Assembly (NCBI RefSeq): GCF_003651185.1
Contig: NZ_RCDC01000006.1
Span: 186,001-250,000, forward strand
Source: Stenotrophomonas rhizophila
GTDB lineage: Bacteria > Pseudomonadota > Gammaproteobacteria > Xanthomonadales > Xanthomonadaceae
DNA length: 64,000 nucleotides
Direction: 5' to 3'
Under the pieces are notes generated by a model. That model had not been told where the DNA came from. It was given only the letters and a program-made list of their open reading frames with translations, and ran no database searches. Below, piece by piece: positions 54,612 through 64,000 of this stretch; position 1 is the stretch's first letter; each line of letters begins with the position of its first letter. The position numbers and the translations under genes were made by a program.

Positions 54612-57380
54612 TTACAGCTTCGCGCGCTGCGAACGCAGACCGTCCAGCTGGGCGGTCCATTCGACCAGGCGCACGCGCTCCTGCTCGACCACAGCCGCCG
54701 GCACCTTGTCGGTGAACTTGGCCAGCTTGGTCCCGCTCTTTTCCTTCTCCGATTCCACCCGGGCGATTTCCTTGTCCAGGCGCGCGCGCTCGGCACCCAG
54801 ATCGACCAGGCCCTCCAGCGGCACCAGCAAGGTGAGATCGCCCACGATCGCGGCGGCGGCCGGCGGCGTGTCGCTGCCGTTGGCCAGCCACTCGATGCGC
54901 TCCAGCTTGAGCAGGAACGACAGCGAGGAGGTGAAGCGGGTCATGCGCGCGCGGTCGTCGTCGCTGCCACCCTGCAGCAGCAGCGGCACCAGCTTGGACG
55001 GCGGCACGTTCAACTCGCTGCGCACTCGGCGCAGCGCGTTGACCATCGACTTCAGCCATTCCACGTCGGCTTCGGCGCGGGCGAAATCACCGGCGAACTC
55101 TTCGGCGGTCGGGTACGGCCGCAGCGAGATGGTGTCGTCGGTGAGGCCCAGGCGCGGGGCGACCTGGCGCCACAGCTGCTCGGTGACGAACGGGGTCAGC
55201 GGGTGCAGCAGGCGCAGCAGCGCTTCGAGCACGTACAGCAGGGTGTGGCGGGTGCTGTTGGCATCGTCGGCATCGGCGCCGTTGAGGGCCGGCTTGGTCA
55301 GTTCCAGGAACCAATCGCAGAACTCGTTCCAGGCAAATTCGTACAGGCACTGCGCCAGCAGATCGAAGCGGTAGTTGGCGTAATGCGTCTGCGCTTCGGC
55401 CGAGACCGCGGCCAGGCGCGCGAGGATCCAGCGCTCGGCATCGGTGCGCGGCTGCGGCACGCCGGTGAAGCTGCTGCCCTCAGTGTTCATCAGGGTGAAG
55501 CGGCTGGCGTTCCACAGCTTGTTGCAGAAGTTCTTGTAGCCCTCGGCGCGGTTCATGTCGAACTTGATATCGCGGCCGTGGGTGGCGAGCGCGGCGATGG
55601 TGAAGCGCAGCGCATCCGCACCGTGGGCGATGATGCCCTCGGGGAATTCGCGGCGCGTCGCCTTCTCGATCTTCGGCGCGTCCTTGGGCTTCATCAGGCC
55701 GGTGGTGCGCTTGGCGACCAGGTCCTCGATGGAGATGCCATCGATGATGTCCAGCGGGTCCAGCACGTTGCCCTTGGACTTGGACATCTTCTGGCCCTGC
55801 GCATCGCGGATCAGGCCGGTGATGTAGACGTCCTTGAACGGGATCTTCCCGGTGAAGCTGTCGGTGGCCATGATCATGCGGGCCACCCAGAAGAAGATGA
55901 TGTCGAACCCGGTGATCAGCACCGACGACGGCAGGTAGCGCTCGAAACCGCGCGCGTCCATCGCCTGCTCGTTCGGCCAGCCCAGGGTGGAGAACGGCCA
56001 CAGCTGCGAGGAGAACCAGGTCTCCAGCACGTCACTGTCCTGGTGCAGGGCGAGGTCGGCGGCGAGGTTGTTCTTCGCGCGCGCTTCGGCTTCATCACGG
56101 CCGACATAGCAGTTGCCCGCATCGTCGAACCACGCCGGAATGCGGTGGCCCCACCACAGCTGGCGGCTGATGCACCAATCCTGGATGTTCTCCATCCAGT
56201 GGCGGTAGGTGTTGATCCAGTTGGCCGGGACGAACTGGATGCTGCCGTTCTCGACCAGCTCCAGGCCGCGCTTGGCCAGCACGTCCATCTTCACGAACCA
56301 CTGGTCGGTCAGGTACGGCTCGATCACCTGCTGGGTACGATCGCCACGCGGCACCTGCAGCTTGTGCGCCTTGGTTTCGACCAGGATGCCCAGGTCTTCC
56401 AGCTCGGCCAGGATCACCTTGCGCGCTTCGTAACGGTCCAGCCCGCGGTATTTCTCCGGGGCGTTGTCGTTGATTGCCGCCACCGGGGTGAACAGGTTGA
56501 TCATCGGCAGGTTGTGGCGCAGGCCGACCTGGTAATCGTTGAAATCGTGCGCGGGGGTGACCTTGACCACGCCGGTGCCGAACTCGCGGTCGACGTAATC
56601 ATCGGCGATCACCGGGATCTCGCGGTCGGTCAGCGGCAGCTTCACCATTTTGCCGATCAGGTGCGCGTAGCGCTCGTCTTCGGGGTGCACCATCACCGCG
56701 GTGTCGCCGAGCATGGTTTCCGGGCGGGTGGTGGCCACGGTCAGGGTGCCGCTGCCATCGGCCAGCGGGTAGCTGATCGACCACAGGAAGCCGTCTTCCT
56801 CCACGCTCTCCACTTCCAGATCGGAAATGGCCGTCTTCAGCACCGGATCCCAGTTGACCAGGCGCTGGCCACGGTAGATCAGGCCCTGCTCGTGCCAGCG
56901 CACGAACGCCTCGACCACCGCTTCGGACGGCTGCGGGTCCATGGTGAAGGTGCTGCGCGACCAGTCGCTGGAGGTGCCCAGACGGCGCATCTGGCGCTCG
57001 ATGGTGTCACCGGACTGCGCCTTCCACTCCCACACCTTCTCGATGAAGCCGTCGCGGCCCAGCGAATCGCGGGTCTCACCGGTGTTGGCCAGCGCCAGGT
57101 TGCGCGACACCACCATCTCGGTGGCGATGCCGGCGTGGTCGGTGCCGACCTGCCACAACGTGTCGTAGCCACGCATGCGGTGGTAACGCACCAGTGCATC
57201 CATCAGGGTCTGCTGGAAGGCATGGCCCATGTGCAGCGTGCCGGTCACGTTCGGCGGCGGCAGCAGGATGGTGTACGGCTCGCCCTTGCCGGACGGCTTG
57301 AAATGGCCGGCCTTCTCCCACGCGTCGTACAGCGCGGTTTCAAAGGTTTTCGGGTCGTAGCTGGAGGCGAGTTGGGTCAT
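54612..57380 (-). CDS. valS: Valyl-tRNA synthetase
   Basis: A 922-residue class I synthetase charging tRNA-Val. It shows the HIGH-type motif [15 protein letters not shown] (about 42-56), an editing CP1 domain ([13 protein letters not shown]), [12 protein letters not shown], the anticodon-binding domain, and a C-terminal coiled coil that binds tRNA. It follows holC and pepA in the usual gammaproteobacterial pepA-holC-valS order, with a small membrane peptide gene inserted between. The SMAG repeat block begins just after its stop. Confidence 0.96.
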   Translation of the reverse strand: MTQLASSYDPKTFETALYDAWEKAGHFKPSGKGEPYTILLPPPNVTGTLHMGHAFQQTLMDALVRYHRMRGYDTLWQVGTDHAGIATEMVVSRNLALANTGETRDSLGRDGFIEKVWEWKAQSGDTIERQMRRLGTSSDWSRSTFTMDPQPSEAVVEAFVRWHEQGLIYRGQRLVNWDPVLKTAISDLEVESVEEDGFLWSISYPLADGSGTLTVATTRPETMLGDTAVMVHPEDERYAHLIGKMVKLPLTDREIPVIADDYVDREFGTGVVKVTPAHDFNDYQVGLRHNLPMINLFTPVAAINDNAPEKYRGLDRYEARKVILAELEDLGILVETKAHKLQVPRGDRTQQVIEPYLTDQWFVKMDVLAKRGLELVENGSIQFVPANWINTYRHWMENIQDWCISRQLWWGHRIPAWFDDAGNCYVGRDEAEARAKNNLAADLALHQDSDVLETWFSSQLWPFSTLGWPNEQAMDARGFERYLPSSVLITGFDIIFFWVARMIMATDSFTGKIPFKDVYITGLIRDAQGQKMSKSKGNVLDPLDIIDGISIEDLVAKRTTGLMKPKDAPKIEKATRREFPEGIIAHGADALRFTIAALATHGRDIKFDMNRAEGYKNFCNKLWNASRFTLMNTEGSSFTGVPQPRTDAERWILARLAAVSAEAQTHYANYRFDLLAQCLYEFAWNEFCDWFLELTKPALNGADADDANSTRHTLLYVLEALLRLLHPLTPFVTEQLWRQVAPRLGLTDDTISLRPYPTAEEFAGDFARAEADVEWLKSMVNALRRVRSELNVPPSKLVPLLLQGGSDDDRARMTRFTSSLSFLLKLERIEWLANGSDTPPAAAAIVGDLTLLVPLEGLVDLGAERARLDKEIARVESEKEKSGTKLAKFTDKVPAAVVEQERVRLVEWTAQLDGLRSQRAKL

Positions 57381-57423
57381 GCGGGAACCAGGATCGAATA
57401 CGGAAGGTGGGGGTGCCGGAAGC

Positions 57424-57615
57424 TCAGCGCCCGAAGGCGCGGCGGATCTTCTGGTCGGTATGGAACTGTGAGACCGCGTAGGCGGCCCAGATCGCGGCGG
57501 GCAGCCAGCCGATCAGCGTGATCTGCAGGATCAGGCAGAGGATGCCTGCGATCGGGCGGCCGATGGTGAAGAAGGCGAACCAGGGAAAGATCAGGGCGAT
57601 CAACAGGCGCATCAA
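57424..57615 (-). CDS. YqaE/Pmp3-like small membrane protein
   Basis: A 63-residue protein with two hydrophobic helices (about 4-20 and 28-50) and a basic C-tail ([12 protein letters not shown]). The pattern [34 protein letters not shown] matches YqaE/Pmp3 proteolipid peptides, thought to affect membrane potential or stress response. It lies between holC and valS in the same direction; the ATGs at 57615 and 57612 both work. Confidence 0.72.
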   Translation of the reverse strand: MMRLLIALIFPWFAFFTIGRPIAGILCLILQITLIGWLPAAIWAAYAVSQFHTDQKIRRAFGR

Positions 57616-57657
57616 GGGTCTCCGGGGGCGGCGGCGACCGGACGGGCGCCGCGCGGG

Positions 57658-58083
57658 TTACATGTCGTATTTGTTCAGGTCAAAGCCCAGTGCCTTGTAC
57701 TGGCGCCAGCGCTCGCGCAGCGGTTCGCGCGCTTCCGGGTCGGCCGGCACCACTTCCAGCACGCGGTCGCAGGCGGCCAGGTAGGGATCGTCGCGCAGGT
57801 TGATCACCAGCGGCCGGGCCGGGGCCTCGGTGCCGGGAACGGCGATCAGCACCAGCGCCTCTTCCTCGTCCATGTCTTCGCCGGCGATCTGGTGCGGGAT
57901 GTAGGCATCGTTGTCGAACGCCCACAGCAGCTCGTCCAGCTCTTCGGCCTGGGCCTGGTCGCGTGCCAGCACCAGGGTGAACAGCCCGGCGTCATTGGCC
58001 TTGCGGGCCAGTTCGCAGACCAGGCGCAATGGCTCGGTCAGGAAGCGGGGCTTGGCGATCAGGTAGAAATCAGCACGGGACAT
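57658..58083 (-). CDS. holC: DNA polymerase III chi subunit
   Basis: A 141-residue chi subunit that links the clamp loader (through psi) to SSB. It starts ADFYLIAKPRF, and has LLWAFDNDAYIPHQIAGED and a C-terminal DPEAREPLRERWRQYKALGF, typical of HolC. The start at 58083 matches the family; a longer frame to 58140 adds unrelated residues. It follows pepA and precedes valS, as in E. coli. A candidate psi gene lies about 5 kb away in the same window. Confidence 0.93.
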   Translation of the reverse strand: MSRADFYLIAKPRFLTEPLRLVCELARKANDAGLFTLVLARDQAQAEELDELLWAFDNDAYIPHQIAGEDMDEEEALVLIAVPGTEAPARPLVINLRDDPYLAACDRVLEVVPADPEAREPLRERWRQYKALGFDLNKYDM

Positions 58084-58168
58084 GGCAGGGCCTGGAGCGG
58101 AGGGAGAACCCGGCGCCAGGCCGGGCGGGATCGCGGCCACCCGCAGGCGGCCGCGATCGGGCAGGGCA

Positions 58169-59647
58169 TCAGGCGCGGGCGGCCTGGTCCAGCAGCCACT
58201 GGCTCAGCAGGCCGACCGGACGGCCGGTGGCCATGCCGCGCTTGCCTTCGTCGCTGGCCACGCCGGCGATGTCCAGATGAGCCCAGCGCTGGCCTTCGGC
58301 GAAGCGCGACAGGAAGCAGCCGGCGGTGATCGCACCGGCCCAGCGGCCGCCGATGTTGTAGATATCGGCGAAGCTGGAATCCAGCATCGGCTGGTACTCG
58401 TCCCACAGCGGCAGGCGCCAGGCGCGGTCGAACACGTGCTCACCGGCGGCCAGCAGCTCGTTGGCGAGGTCGTCGTGCTTGCTCATCAGGCCGGCGGTCT
58501 GGTGGCCCAGCGCCACCAGGCAGGCACCGGTCAGGGTGGCCACGTCGATCAGCGCGGCCGGCTCGAAGCGCTGCGCGTAGGTCAGCGCGTCGCACAGGAT
58601 CAGGCGGCCTTCGGCGTCGGTGTTGCCCACTTCGATGGTCTTGCCCGACATCGAGGTGATCACGTCCGACGGGCGGTAGGCATTGCCGTCGATGGCGTTC
58701 TCGACCGCCGGCACCACCACCACCAGGTTGAGCGGCAGCTTGGCCGTCACGGCCGCGACGAAGGTGCCGATGACGTTGGCGCCACCGCACATGTCGTACT
58801 TCATCTCTTCGATGCCGCCCTGGGTCTTCAGATTGACGCCACCGGTATCGAAGGTGATGCCCTTGCCGACCAGCACATAGGGCTTGGCGTCGCCGCCGTT
58901 GTTCCACTTCAGCACGACCAGGTGCGGGCGGTTGGCCGAGCCACGGGCCACGGCCAGCAGCGAGCCCATGCCCAGCGCTTCCATCTGGTGCTCGTCCAGC
59001 ACCTCCGCTTCGGCGCCTGCATGCGCCTGCGCGAACGCGACCGAGGACTCGGCCAGGTAGGCCGGGGTGCAGACGTTCGGCGGCAGGTTGCCCAGCTCGC
59101 GGGCGTACTGCACGCCGGCGGCGATGGCCTGGCCCTGGGCCAGCGCCTGGGTGTCGGTGCCGGCGATGGCCAGCGTGGTCAGGCCCGGCTCGTCGGCCTT
59201 CTTCTTGCCCAGCGTGGCGCTGTAGCGGTAGGCGGCGTGGTCGGCGGTGATGATGGCCTGGCGGATGTTCCAGGCGGCATCGCGGCCCTTGACCTCGATC
59301 TCGGTCAGGGTGAACAGCGCCTGATGGTTGACGCCGCTCTTGAGGGCGCGGCTGGCATCGCCGACCGCCTTGAGGTACTGCGCCACGCCGAACTTGGCCG
59401 GCTCGCCCAGCCCGACCACGAGCACGCGTGCGGCGGTGACGCCGGGCAGATCGTGCAGCAGGGTCGTATTGCCGGTCTTGCCGCCCACGTCGCCGCGGGC
59501 GATCAGGGCCGACAGACGGCCACCGGACGCGGTGTCCAAGGCCTGTGCCGCGGGGCTCAGGGTCTGGTCGGCATAGGCGCCGACGATGACGCAATCGCAC
59601 TCGGCCGAGGCCGGCGCTGCGTGGTTCAGGGTGAATTCCAGGGCCAT
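58169..59647 (-). CDS. pepA: Leucyl aminopeptidase
   Basis: A 492-residue M17 aminopeptidase with the metal-site signature [14 protein letters not shown] and a catalytic Lys in [13 protein letters not shown]. It is an oligomeric cytosolic peptidase; in E. coli PepA also binds DNA at cer. It diverges from lptF over 104 bases, as in E. coli. The N-terminal domain (about 1-170) is typical in length. Confidence 0.95.
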   Translation of the reverse strand: MALEFTLNHAAPASAECDCVIVGAYADQTLSPAAQALDTASGGRLSALIARGDVGGKTGNTTLLHDLPGVTAARVLVVGLGEPAKFGVAQYLKAVGDASRALKSGVNHQALFTLTEIEVKGRDAAWNIRQAIITADHAAYRYSATLGKKKADEPGLTTLAIAGTDTQALAQGQAIAAGVQYARELGNLPPNVCTPAYLAESSVAFAQAHAGAEAEVLDEHQMEALGMGSLLAVARGSANRPHLVVLKWNNGGDAKPYVLVGKGITFDTGGVNLKTQGGIEEMKYDMCGGANVIGTFVAAVTAKLPLNLVVVVPAVENAIDGNAYRPSDVITSMSGKTIEVGNTDAEGRLILCDALTYAQRFEPAALIDVATLTGACLVALGHQTAGLMSKHDDLANELLAAGEHVFDRAWRLPLWDEYQPMLDSSFADIYNIGGRWAGAITAGCFLSRFAEGQRWAHLDIAGVASDEGKRGMATGRPVGLLSQWLLDQAARA

Positions 59648-59751
59648 TGATCAGATTCCGTTGGCAAAACCGTACAATCGCGAGCTGTTTACGTCCCGTC
59701 AGTAGACTGGGCAGCACCGCGAACGAATCCGAGAGTTTAAACCACCGCCCC

Positions 59752-60831
59752 ATGTCGAAGCTCGATCGCTATCTCCTGCGTGATTTCGTCCAGAGTTTCC
59801 TGGCCACCCTCATCGTGTTGCTGGTGGTGAGTGTCGGCGGGGTCCTGGTGGACATCCTCGGCAACATCGCCGACGGCCGTCTGCCTGCCCGCCTGCTGTT
59901 CTCCCAGTTGGGCCTGCAGTTCATCGTCTACATGCCGCTGATCCTGCCGCTGGCGCTGATGCTGGGCCTGCTGCTGGCCACCGCGCGGCTCTACCGGGAC
60001 TCGGAAATGGCGGTCATCACCGCCATCGGTGTCGGCCCCAAGCGCCTGCTGCGGCCCCTGATGATGCTGGTGGTGCCGGTGGTCGGCCTGATCGGGCTGT
60101 GCTCGCTGTGGCTGGGCCCGTGGGCCGACCGCACCAGCGAGACCATGATCGACGAGGCCAACCGCAGCGTGGTCATGGCCGGCCTGGAGGCCGGCAAGTT
60201 CACCCCGCTGCCCAACGGCGGCGTGGTCTACCTGGCCTCGGTCTCCCCCGACGGCACCCAGTTGGGCAAGGTGTTCCTGCAGCGCCAGAAGGAAGACCGC
60301 ATCGAAGTGATCTCTGCCGACCACGGCCGGATGTACTTCGAGGGCGCCAAGCAGCGCTATCTGGAGCTGGATGACGGCCACCAGGTCGAGGGCCCGGCCA
60401 ACGGTGCGCTGGATTACAAGCTGATGACCTTCGCCCGCAACGACGTGGCCATGCCCGACGGTGCCGAGACCCGCAAAGACGATGACCCCGAACTGCTGCG
60501 CACCACCGAGCTGTTCGGCGATGAGCGCCCGGAGGCCCAGGCCCAGCTTCACTCGCGCATCGCCCCGCCGCTGATCGCGCTCGCCTTCGCCCTGATGACC
60601 CTGCCGCTGGCCCGCAGTTCGCCGCGGCAGCAGCGCTACGGCCGGATGATGCTGGCCTTCATGGCCTACATGGTGGGCATGAACCTGATGTTCATCGGCA
60701 CCCGCTGGATCGCCGATGGCAAGATCCCCGCCGTGGCGGGCCTGTGGTGGCTGACGCTGCCGTTGCTTGCCCTCGCCCTATGGATGTATTTCCGCGACGG
60801 CAAACTGTCGCGTCCCCGGAGGACCGCATGA
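59752..60831 (+). CDS. lptF: LPS export permease LptF
   Basis: A 359-residue permease of the LptB2FG transporter that extracts LPS from the inner membrane. Membrane helices lie near the N-terminus (about 12-125) and C-terminus (about 270-350), with a periplasmic beta-jellyroll between (about 130-255). It starts MSKLDRYLLRDFVQSF; the longer frame to 59647 overlaps the pepA start region. It overlaps lptG by ATGA. It links functionally with the O-polysaccharide locus in this window. Confidence 0.93.
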   Translation: MSKLDRYLLRDFVQSFLATLIVLLVVSVGGVLVDILGNIADGRLPARLLFSQLGLQFIVYMPLILPLALMLGLLLATARLYRDSEMAVITAIGVGPKRLLRPLMMLVVPVVGLIGLCSLWLGPWADRTSETMIDEANRSVVMAGLEAGKFTPLPNGGVVYLASVSPDGTQLGKVFLQRQKEDRIEVISADHGRMYFEGAKQRYLELDDGHQVEGPANGALDYKLMTFARNDVAMPDGAETRKDDDPELLRTTELFGDERPEAQAQLHSRIAPPLIALAFALMTLPLARSSPRQQRYGRMMLAFMAYMVGMNLMFIGTRWIADGKIPAVAGLWWLTLPLLALALWMYFRDGKLSRPRRTA

Positions 60832-61937
60832 ACGTGTTGCGCCCCATGCGGTTTGATCTGTACCTGGGCCGTGCCGTGTTCGGCACCGTCCTGCTGACCT
60901 GGGCGGTGCTGGTCGGCCTGGACGTGGTGATGGCCTTCTCCGGGGAGTTCAAGGACGTTGGCAAGGGCAGCTACACCGTCGGCCACGCGGCCGCCTGGGT
61001 GCTCTACACCGTGCCTCGCCGCGCCTATACTTTCTTCCCGACCGCCGCCGTGATCGGCGCGCTGATGGGCCTGGGCCAGCTGGCCGCCACCTCCGAACTC
61101 ACCGCACTGCGCGCGCTGGGCCTGTCGCGCAAGCGCCTGAGCGTCTCGGTCGCGATCGCGCTGTCGCTGATGACCGCGGTCATGGTGTTCAGCGGCGAAA
61201 CGCTGGGCCCCTGGGGCCAGAGCAAGGCCGATGACGTCAAGATCAGCGCCAGGTGGGGCAGCAGCCTGAGCGCGGCCCGCTATTCGGGCGTGTGGGCGCG
61301 GGAAGGCGATACCTTCCTCAACGCGATCAGCGGCGACGAGCAGCTGCAGGCCGGGGGCGGCACGCGCCTGATCCTGCACGACGTGCGTCTGTACAAGATC
61401 GCCGACGACGGCCGCTTGGCCTCGATGACGTATGCCACCACCGCCGAACATGACGCCAGAGGCTGGGTGTTGAACAAGGTGCGCCGCGATATCTTCGGTG
61501 AGCGTTCGGCAACGCGCGAGACGGCCGAGTCCGAGCCATGGGATTCACGCTTGGATGCGGCGGCGCTGGCCAGCGGCATTTCCAAGCCACGCAATCTGAC
61601 GGCGATGGATCTGCGTAACAGCATCGAGTACCGCAAGCGCAACGGGCTGGATGCGCGCGATTACGAGGATGTGTACTGGAGCCGTTGGTTCTATCCGATC
61701 AACGTGTTGGCGTTGTGCCTGGCGGCGATACCGTTCGCGTTCGGTTCGCTGCGCAGTGGCGGTATGGGCAAGCGGTTGTTCCTGGGCATTCTGTTCGCGT
61801 TGGGCTTCTGGTTGCTGCAGTTGTTCTTCGGCCGCATGGCCGGTGCGCTGAAGTTCGATTACCGGATTGCGTATGCGTTGCCGCCGATCGTGATGATGGT
61901 GGTGTCCGGGTTGTTGTTCCGACGTAAGTCGGGCTGA
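60828..61937 (+). CDS. lptG: LPS export permease LptG
   Basis: A 369-residue partner of LptF, with the same layout: N-terminal helices (FDLYLGRAVFGTVLLTW...VLVGLDVV), a periplasmic jellyroll and C-terminal helices (YPINVLALCLAAIPFAFGSLRSGGMGKRL). Start 60828 overlaps the lptF stop. A 760-base gene-free repeat region follows. Confidence 0.94.
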   Translation: MNVLRPMRFDLYLGRAVFGTVLLTWAVLVGLDVVMAFSGEFKDVGKGSYTVGHAAAWVLYTVPRRAYTFFPTAAVIGALMGLGQLAATSELTALRALGLSRKRLSVSVAIALSLMTAVMVFSGETLGPWGQSKADDVKISARWGSSLSAARYSGVWAREGDTFLNAISGDEQLQAGGGTRLILHDVRLYKIADDGRLASMTYATTAEHDARGWVLNKVRRDIFGERSATRETAESEPWDSRLDAAALASGISKPRNLTAMDLRNSIEYRKRNGLDARDYEDVYWSRWFYPINVLALCLAAIPFAFGSLRSGGMGKRLFLGILFALGFWLLQLFFGRMAGALKFDYRIAYALPPIVMMVVSGLLFRRKSG

Positions 61938-62005
61938 TTCATCCGGCCGGCCTGGCGGCAAACGCCGAAGCCAAAGCCAAAGCGGCCACCATGTGCTGTC
62001 GAGCT

Positions 62006-62115
62006 AGGCGCGACGGGCTCGCCATTCCGGGACGCGCCGCAAGTACGTCCCTGTAGGCTCGTGTGCTGCCATCCATGGCAGCACACGGTCCCGGCCTGGC
62101 AATCCCGCCGCGCCT
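62006..62115. repeat. Imperfect 110-base palindromic element, copy 1
   Basis: Outer arms AGGCGCGACGGGCTCGCCAT... (62006-62033) and 62088-62115 pair at 22 of 28 positions. In the centre is a perfect 12-base inverted repeat (GTGTGCTGCCAT at 62061-62072, complement at 62075-62086). The core CTGTAGGCTCG (62051-62061) recurs, inverted, in copy 2. The form resembles a mobile palindromic element or MITE remnant. Confidence 0.7.
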
Positions 62116-62205
62116 CCGACAGTGTGCTGGTGGGGGAGGGGAGAGCAGCCGGGCTTCGCCCGTTCTGATGGATTGGAGAAGTGCCGGTGTTCGTGTTCAA
62201 TCTTG

Positions 62206-62290
62206 GCGACTGAGCGACTGAGCGACTGAGCGACTGAGCGACTAAGCGACTGAGCAGTTGATCGACTAAGGGATTGATCGATTGAGCGAA
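62206..62290. repeat. Period-8 tandem array (GCGACTGA)
   Basis: About ten degenerate copies of an eight-base unit GCGACTGA, starting at 62206 and grading into variants such as GTTGATCGACTAAGG. Period 8 gives no coding frame periodicity; it is a simple-sequence array that may vary in copy number between strains. Confidence 0.75.
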
Positions 62291-62414
62291 GGTTCGACTG
62301 CGCGATGGAGGTTGCGCTCCTGAAGGTGTCTCGATCGCGAGAGCCGGTATTCAGTGCGAAACGTCAGCCAAGCAAAAAATCCGCTTTCACCCACCGCACT
62401 TCGCAATCTGTCAA

Positions 62415-62603
62415 TGCGGAGAGGCGCAGCCCATTTCAGGACCGTGGTGCGCCATGGATGGCGCACTACGAGCTACATGGGTGAGGGCGGATGGCTTGCG
62501 AGGCACTGCCTCGCATCCGACCGAACGCACAGCCGCCAGCGGCTGGGCCGGGCCGCGGAGCGGGACTTGCGGCGGGCCCAGAAATGGGGTGCGCCTCTCC
62601 GCA
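62415..62603. repeat. 189-base element with 23-base terminal inverted repeats, copy 2
   Basis: TGCGGAGAGGCGCAGCCCAT... at 62415-62437 is matched in reverse complement by 62581-62603 at 22 of 23 positions. Inside, GTGCGCCAT-GG-ATGGCGCAC (62447-62466) and CTACATGGGTGAGG repeat, in opposite orientation, the core of copy 1. Two further small hairpins occur (62490-62518 and 62536-62574). It has MITE-like form but encodes nothing. Confidence 0.75.
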
Positions 62604-62647
62604 AACGCAGAGAGAGTGGAAACGCTGCTTTTCGCGTTGTCTGTAAG

Positions 62648-62705
62648 GCGTCAGAGCGTCAGAGCTTTAGAGCGTCAGCACATCAGCACGTCAGCACGTC
62701 AGAGC
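62648..62705. repeat. Period-8 tandem array (GCGTCAGA)
   Basis: About seven copies of an eight-base unit GCGTCAGA / ACGTCAGC between 62648 and 62704. It runs into the 3' end of the RDD gene, whose stop is at 62699-62701. It has the same period as the 62206 array but a different unit. Confidence 0.7.
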
Positions 62706-63175
62706 TTCGGCAGCCGAACAACCCGCGTTCCGCTGGCCCGGTCATGCCAGGTCAACCGCTGCCGATCCAGCAGCGCCCACCAGAACCCCAGGCCGGCCGC
62801 CAACACCGACAGCGACCCCACCGCATAGCGCCGCCACAACTGCCCGCGCGTCGGCACCGTGCCGTCCAGCGACACCACCCGCAACCGCCACGGGCGCATC
62901 CCCAGCGTCTGCCCGCCGCGGCGCCAACTCATCGTCGCGTACAGGCCCGTCACGACCCAGCAGCAGGCCCACAACGCCCACTGCCACGCACTGAACGGCG
63001 CGATGTTCTCGCGCTCCGCATGACCGCTCAACGTGTAGACCGCTACGAACACCGCACCGAGCAGCATCCACAGCGCCAGCGCCGGGAAGACGTCGTACAA
63101 CAGCGACAACCACCGCCACAGCAGCAACGATGCAGGGCGATCAGCAGGGGGGGGCGACAGCGCGGTATCGGTCAT
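62699..63175 (-). CDS. RDD-family membrane protein
   Basis: A 158-residue protein with three or four membrane helices. The RDD signature is weak but SLLYDVFPALALWMLLGAVF near the start, GGQTLGMRPWRLRVVSLDG in the middle and DRQRLTWHDRASGTRVV near the end match the family. The start at 63175 lies just after a CCGGGTC; another start, 63187, is less likely. Function is unknown; RDD proteins are proposed transporters. Its 3' end is inside a period-8 array. Confidence 0.82.
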   Translation of the reverse strand: MTDTALSPPPADRPASLLLWRWLSLLYDVFPALALWMLLGAVFVAVYTLSGHAERENIAPFSAWQWALWACCWVVTGLYATMSWRRGGQTLGMRPWRLRVVSLDGTVPTRGQLWRRYAVGSLSVLAAGLGFWWALLDRQRLTWHDRASGTRVVRLPKL

Positions 63176-63246
63176 GACCCGGAGCATACCCGGCCGGCCG
63201 CCCGCGTTCGATGGCCCACGCGCGGTCTGCTCCGTATGCTGTCCGC

Positions 63247-64000
63247 ATGTCCGATGCCACTACCCCCGCCCTGCGTCGCCAGCTCATCCAGCACCTGCCC
63301 GAGCTGCGCGAGGATGACAACGTCCGCATCCAGCGTTTCCTCGACACCGCCTGGGCCGAGCACGGCCTCGCGCGTGCCAGCCTGGACAGTTACCGGCGCG
63401 ATCTCGAAGGGCTCGCGCGCTGGCGTGATGGCGCCGCCGGCGGGCTGGCTGGCCTCGATCGCGCCGGGCTGTTCGATTACCTCGCCTGGCGCTCCCGCCA
63501 TGGCTGGTCGCCGCGCAGCAATGCCCGCCTGCTGTCCGCGCTGCGGGCCTTCTTCGCCGATGCGGTTCGCCGCGGCGAGCGCGGCGATGACCCCAGCGCG
63601 TTGCTGGATCCGCCCAAGCTGCCGCGGCTGCTGCCCAAGGCGCTGGCCGAAAGCCAGATCGATGCGCTGTTGGCCAGCCCCGATATCGAGACGCCGCTCG
63701 GGCTGCGCGACCGCGCCATGCTGGAACTGATGTATGCCGCCGGCCTGCGCGTCAGCGAACTGGTCAACCTGCCGGCCAATGCCGTGAACCTGCGGCAGGG
63801 GGTGCTGCGCGTGACCGGCAAGGGCAGCAAGGAACGGCTGGTTCCGCTGGGGGAAGAATCCCAGCACTGGCTTGAGCGCTACCTGGCTGAATCGCGCCCG
63901 CAGCTCACCGGCAAGCGCAACGTGCCGACGCCGCAGGAGGGCGCCGTGCCGATGTTCCTGGCGCCCTCGCTGCACCCGCTCAGCCGCCAGCAGTTCTGGG
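63247..64000 (+). CDS. xerD: Site-specific tyrosine recombinase XerD (partial, 3' end outside)
   Basis: At least 251 residues are present; the ORF runs off the right edge. The N-terminal SAM-like domain has [23 protein letters not shown] and the catalytic domain starts with [14 protein letters not shown]. The first catalytic arginine is in [13 protein letters not shown] and the lysine in [14 protein letters not shown]; the C-terminal HxxR and Tyr lie beyond the window. GLRVSEL favours XerD over XerC. The start ATG 63247 is 71 bases from the divergent RDD start. Confidence 0.9.
   Translation, partial: MSDATTPALRRQLIQHLPELREDDNVRIQRFLDTAWAEHGLARASLDSYRRDLEGLARWRDGAAGGLAGLDRAGLFDYLAWRSRHGWSPRSNARLLSALRAFFADAVRRGERGDDPSALLDPPKLPRLLPKALAESQIDALLASPDIETPLGLRDRAMLELMYAAGLRVSELVNLPANAVNLRQGVLRVTGKGSKERLVPLGEESQHWLERYLAESRPQLTGKRNVPTPQEGAVPMFLAPSLHPLSRQQFW

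Larger units (their letters stand above)
61938..62698. other. Gene-free repeat region between lptG and the RDD gene
   Basis: 761 bases with no convincing gene in any frame. It holds the two palindromic elements (62006-62115 and 62415-62603), two period-8 arrays, and GC-rich spacer. The ORF reading rightward across 62354-63730 overlaps the RDD gene antisense and is a shadow. Confidence 0.7.

Noticed and set aside
54507..57521. A 1004-codon open frame antisense to valS
   Set aside because: It mirrors valS codon positions in GC-rich DNA, has no recognised domain and no ribosome site. valS on the other strand is certain.
62206..62705. Possible CRISPR array in the repeat region
   Set aside because: The repeat unit is eight bases with no spacers, and no cas gene is present; it is a simple tandem array.

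Overview
The window is high-GC chromosomal DNA from a gammaproteobacterium of the Xanthomonadaceae, most likely Stenotrophomonas. Three things point there. The polysaccharide locus lies between a cystathionine gamma-lyase/synthase gene (metB) and etfA/etfB, the known position of the variable LPS locus in Xanthomonas and its relatives. xanA/xanB and rmlBACD adjoin the etf genes as in Xanthomonas. At 54494-54603 there are three GTAG-ended palindromes of the type described in S. maltophilia (SMAG). No tRNA, rRNA, CRISPR array, transposase or prophage was seen. The last gene (xerD) runs off the right edge.

Layout. 1-10.2 kb is a mixed housekeeping stretch: a Fur-box-like palindrome, an EF-hand protein and a TonB-dependent receptor; the RNA helicase RhlE; fahA-maiA of tyrosine breakdown; the pilus ATPase PilU; a DUF4398/OmpA pair; and a YdcH-like small protein behind a leader with a mini-ORF and a terminator hairpin. 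10.3-13.0 kb holds cystathionine beta-synthase and a cystathionine gamma-lyase/synthase.

13.0-43.2 kb is the polysaccharide locus. A tight rightward run (13040-25578) encodes four glycosyltransferases, the ABC exporter Wzm/Wzt, an 807-residue protein with a beta-sandwich, a long coiled coil and an FkbM methyltransferase, an N-acetyltransferase, a GDP-perosamine-type aminotransferase, Gmd and an RMD-like reductase. These would supply GDP-D-rhamnose and N-acylated GDP-perosamine. A leftward run (33428-25659) encodes XanA and XanB (GDP-mannose supply), a small NAD(P)-dependent reductase-like protein, a GtrB/GtrA pair, a large membrane protein that is probably the matching GT-C transferase, and a lipoprotein. 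etfBA follows, then rmlBACD (dTDP-L-rhamnose), a CoA-transferase pair and a large RgpF/HAD protein read toward it.

43.4-64 kb is core genome: alkB, a four-gene Mla-type lipid transport operon, a ThrE-type exporter, an H-NS-like protein, proS, pssA, a candidate divergent holD (DNA polymerase III psi), rimI, a DMT transporter, valS, a Pmp3-like peptide, holC, pepA, lptF, lptG, an RDD protein and xerD. A gene-free stretch at 61938-62698 carries two opposite copies of a palindromic repeat and two period-8 tandem arrays. The strongest candidate for something undescribed is the methyltransferase/coiled-coil protein next to a Wzt that lacks its usual glycan-binding domain. It looks like a chain-terminator and molecular ruler built from different parts than E. 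coli WbdD.
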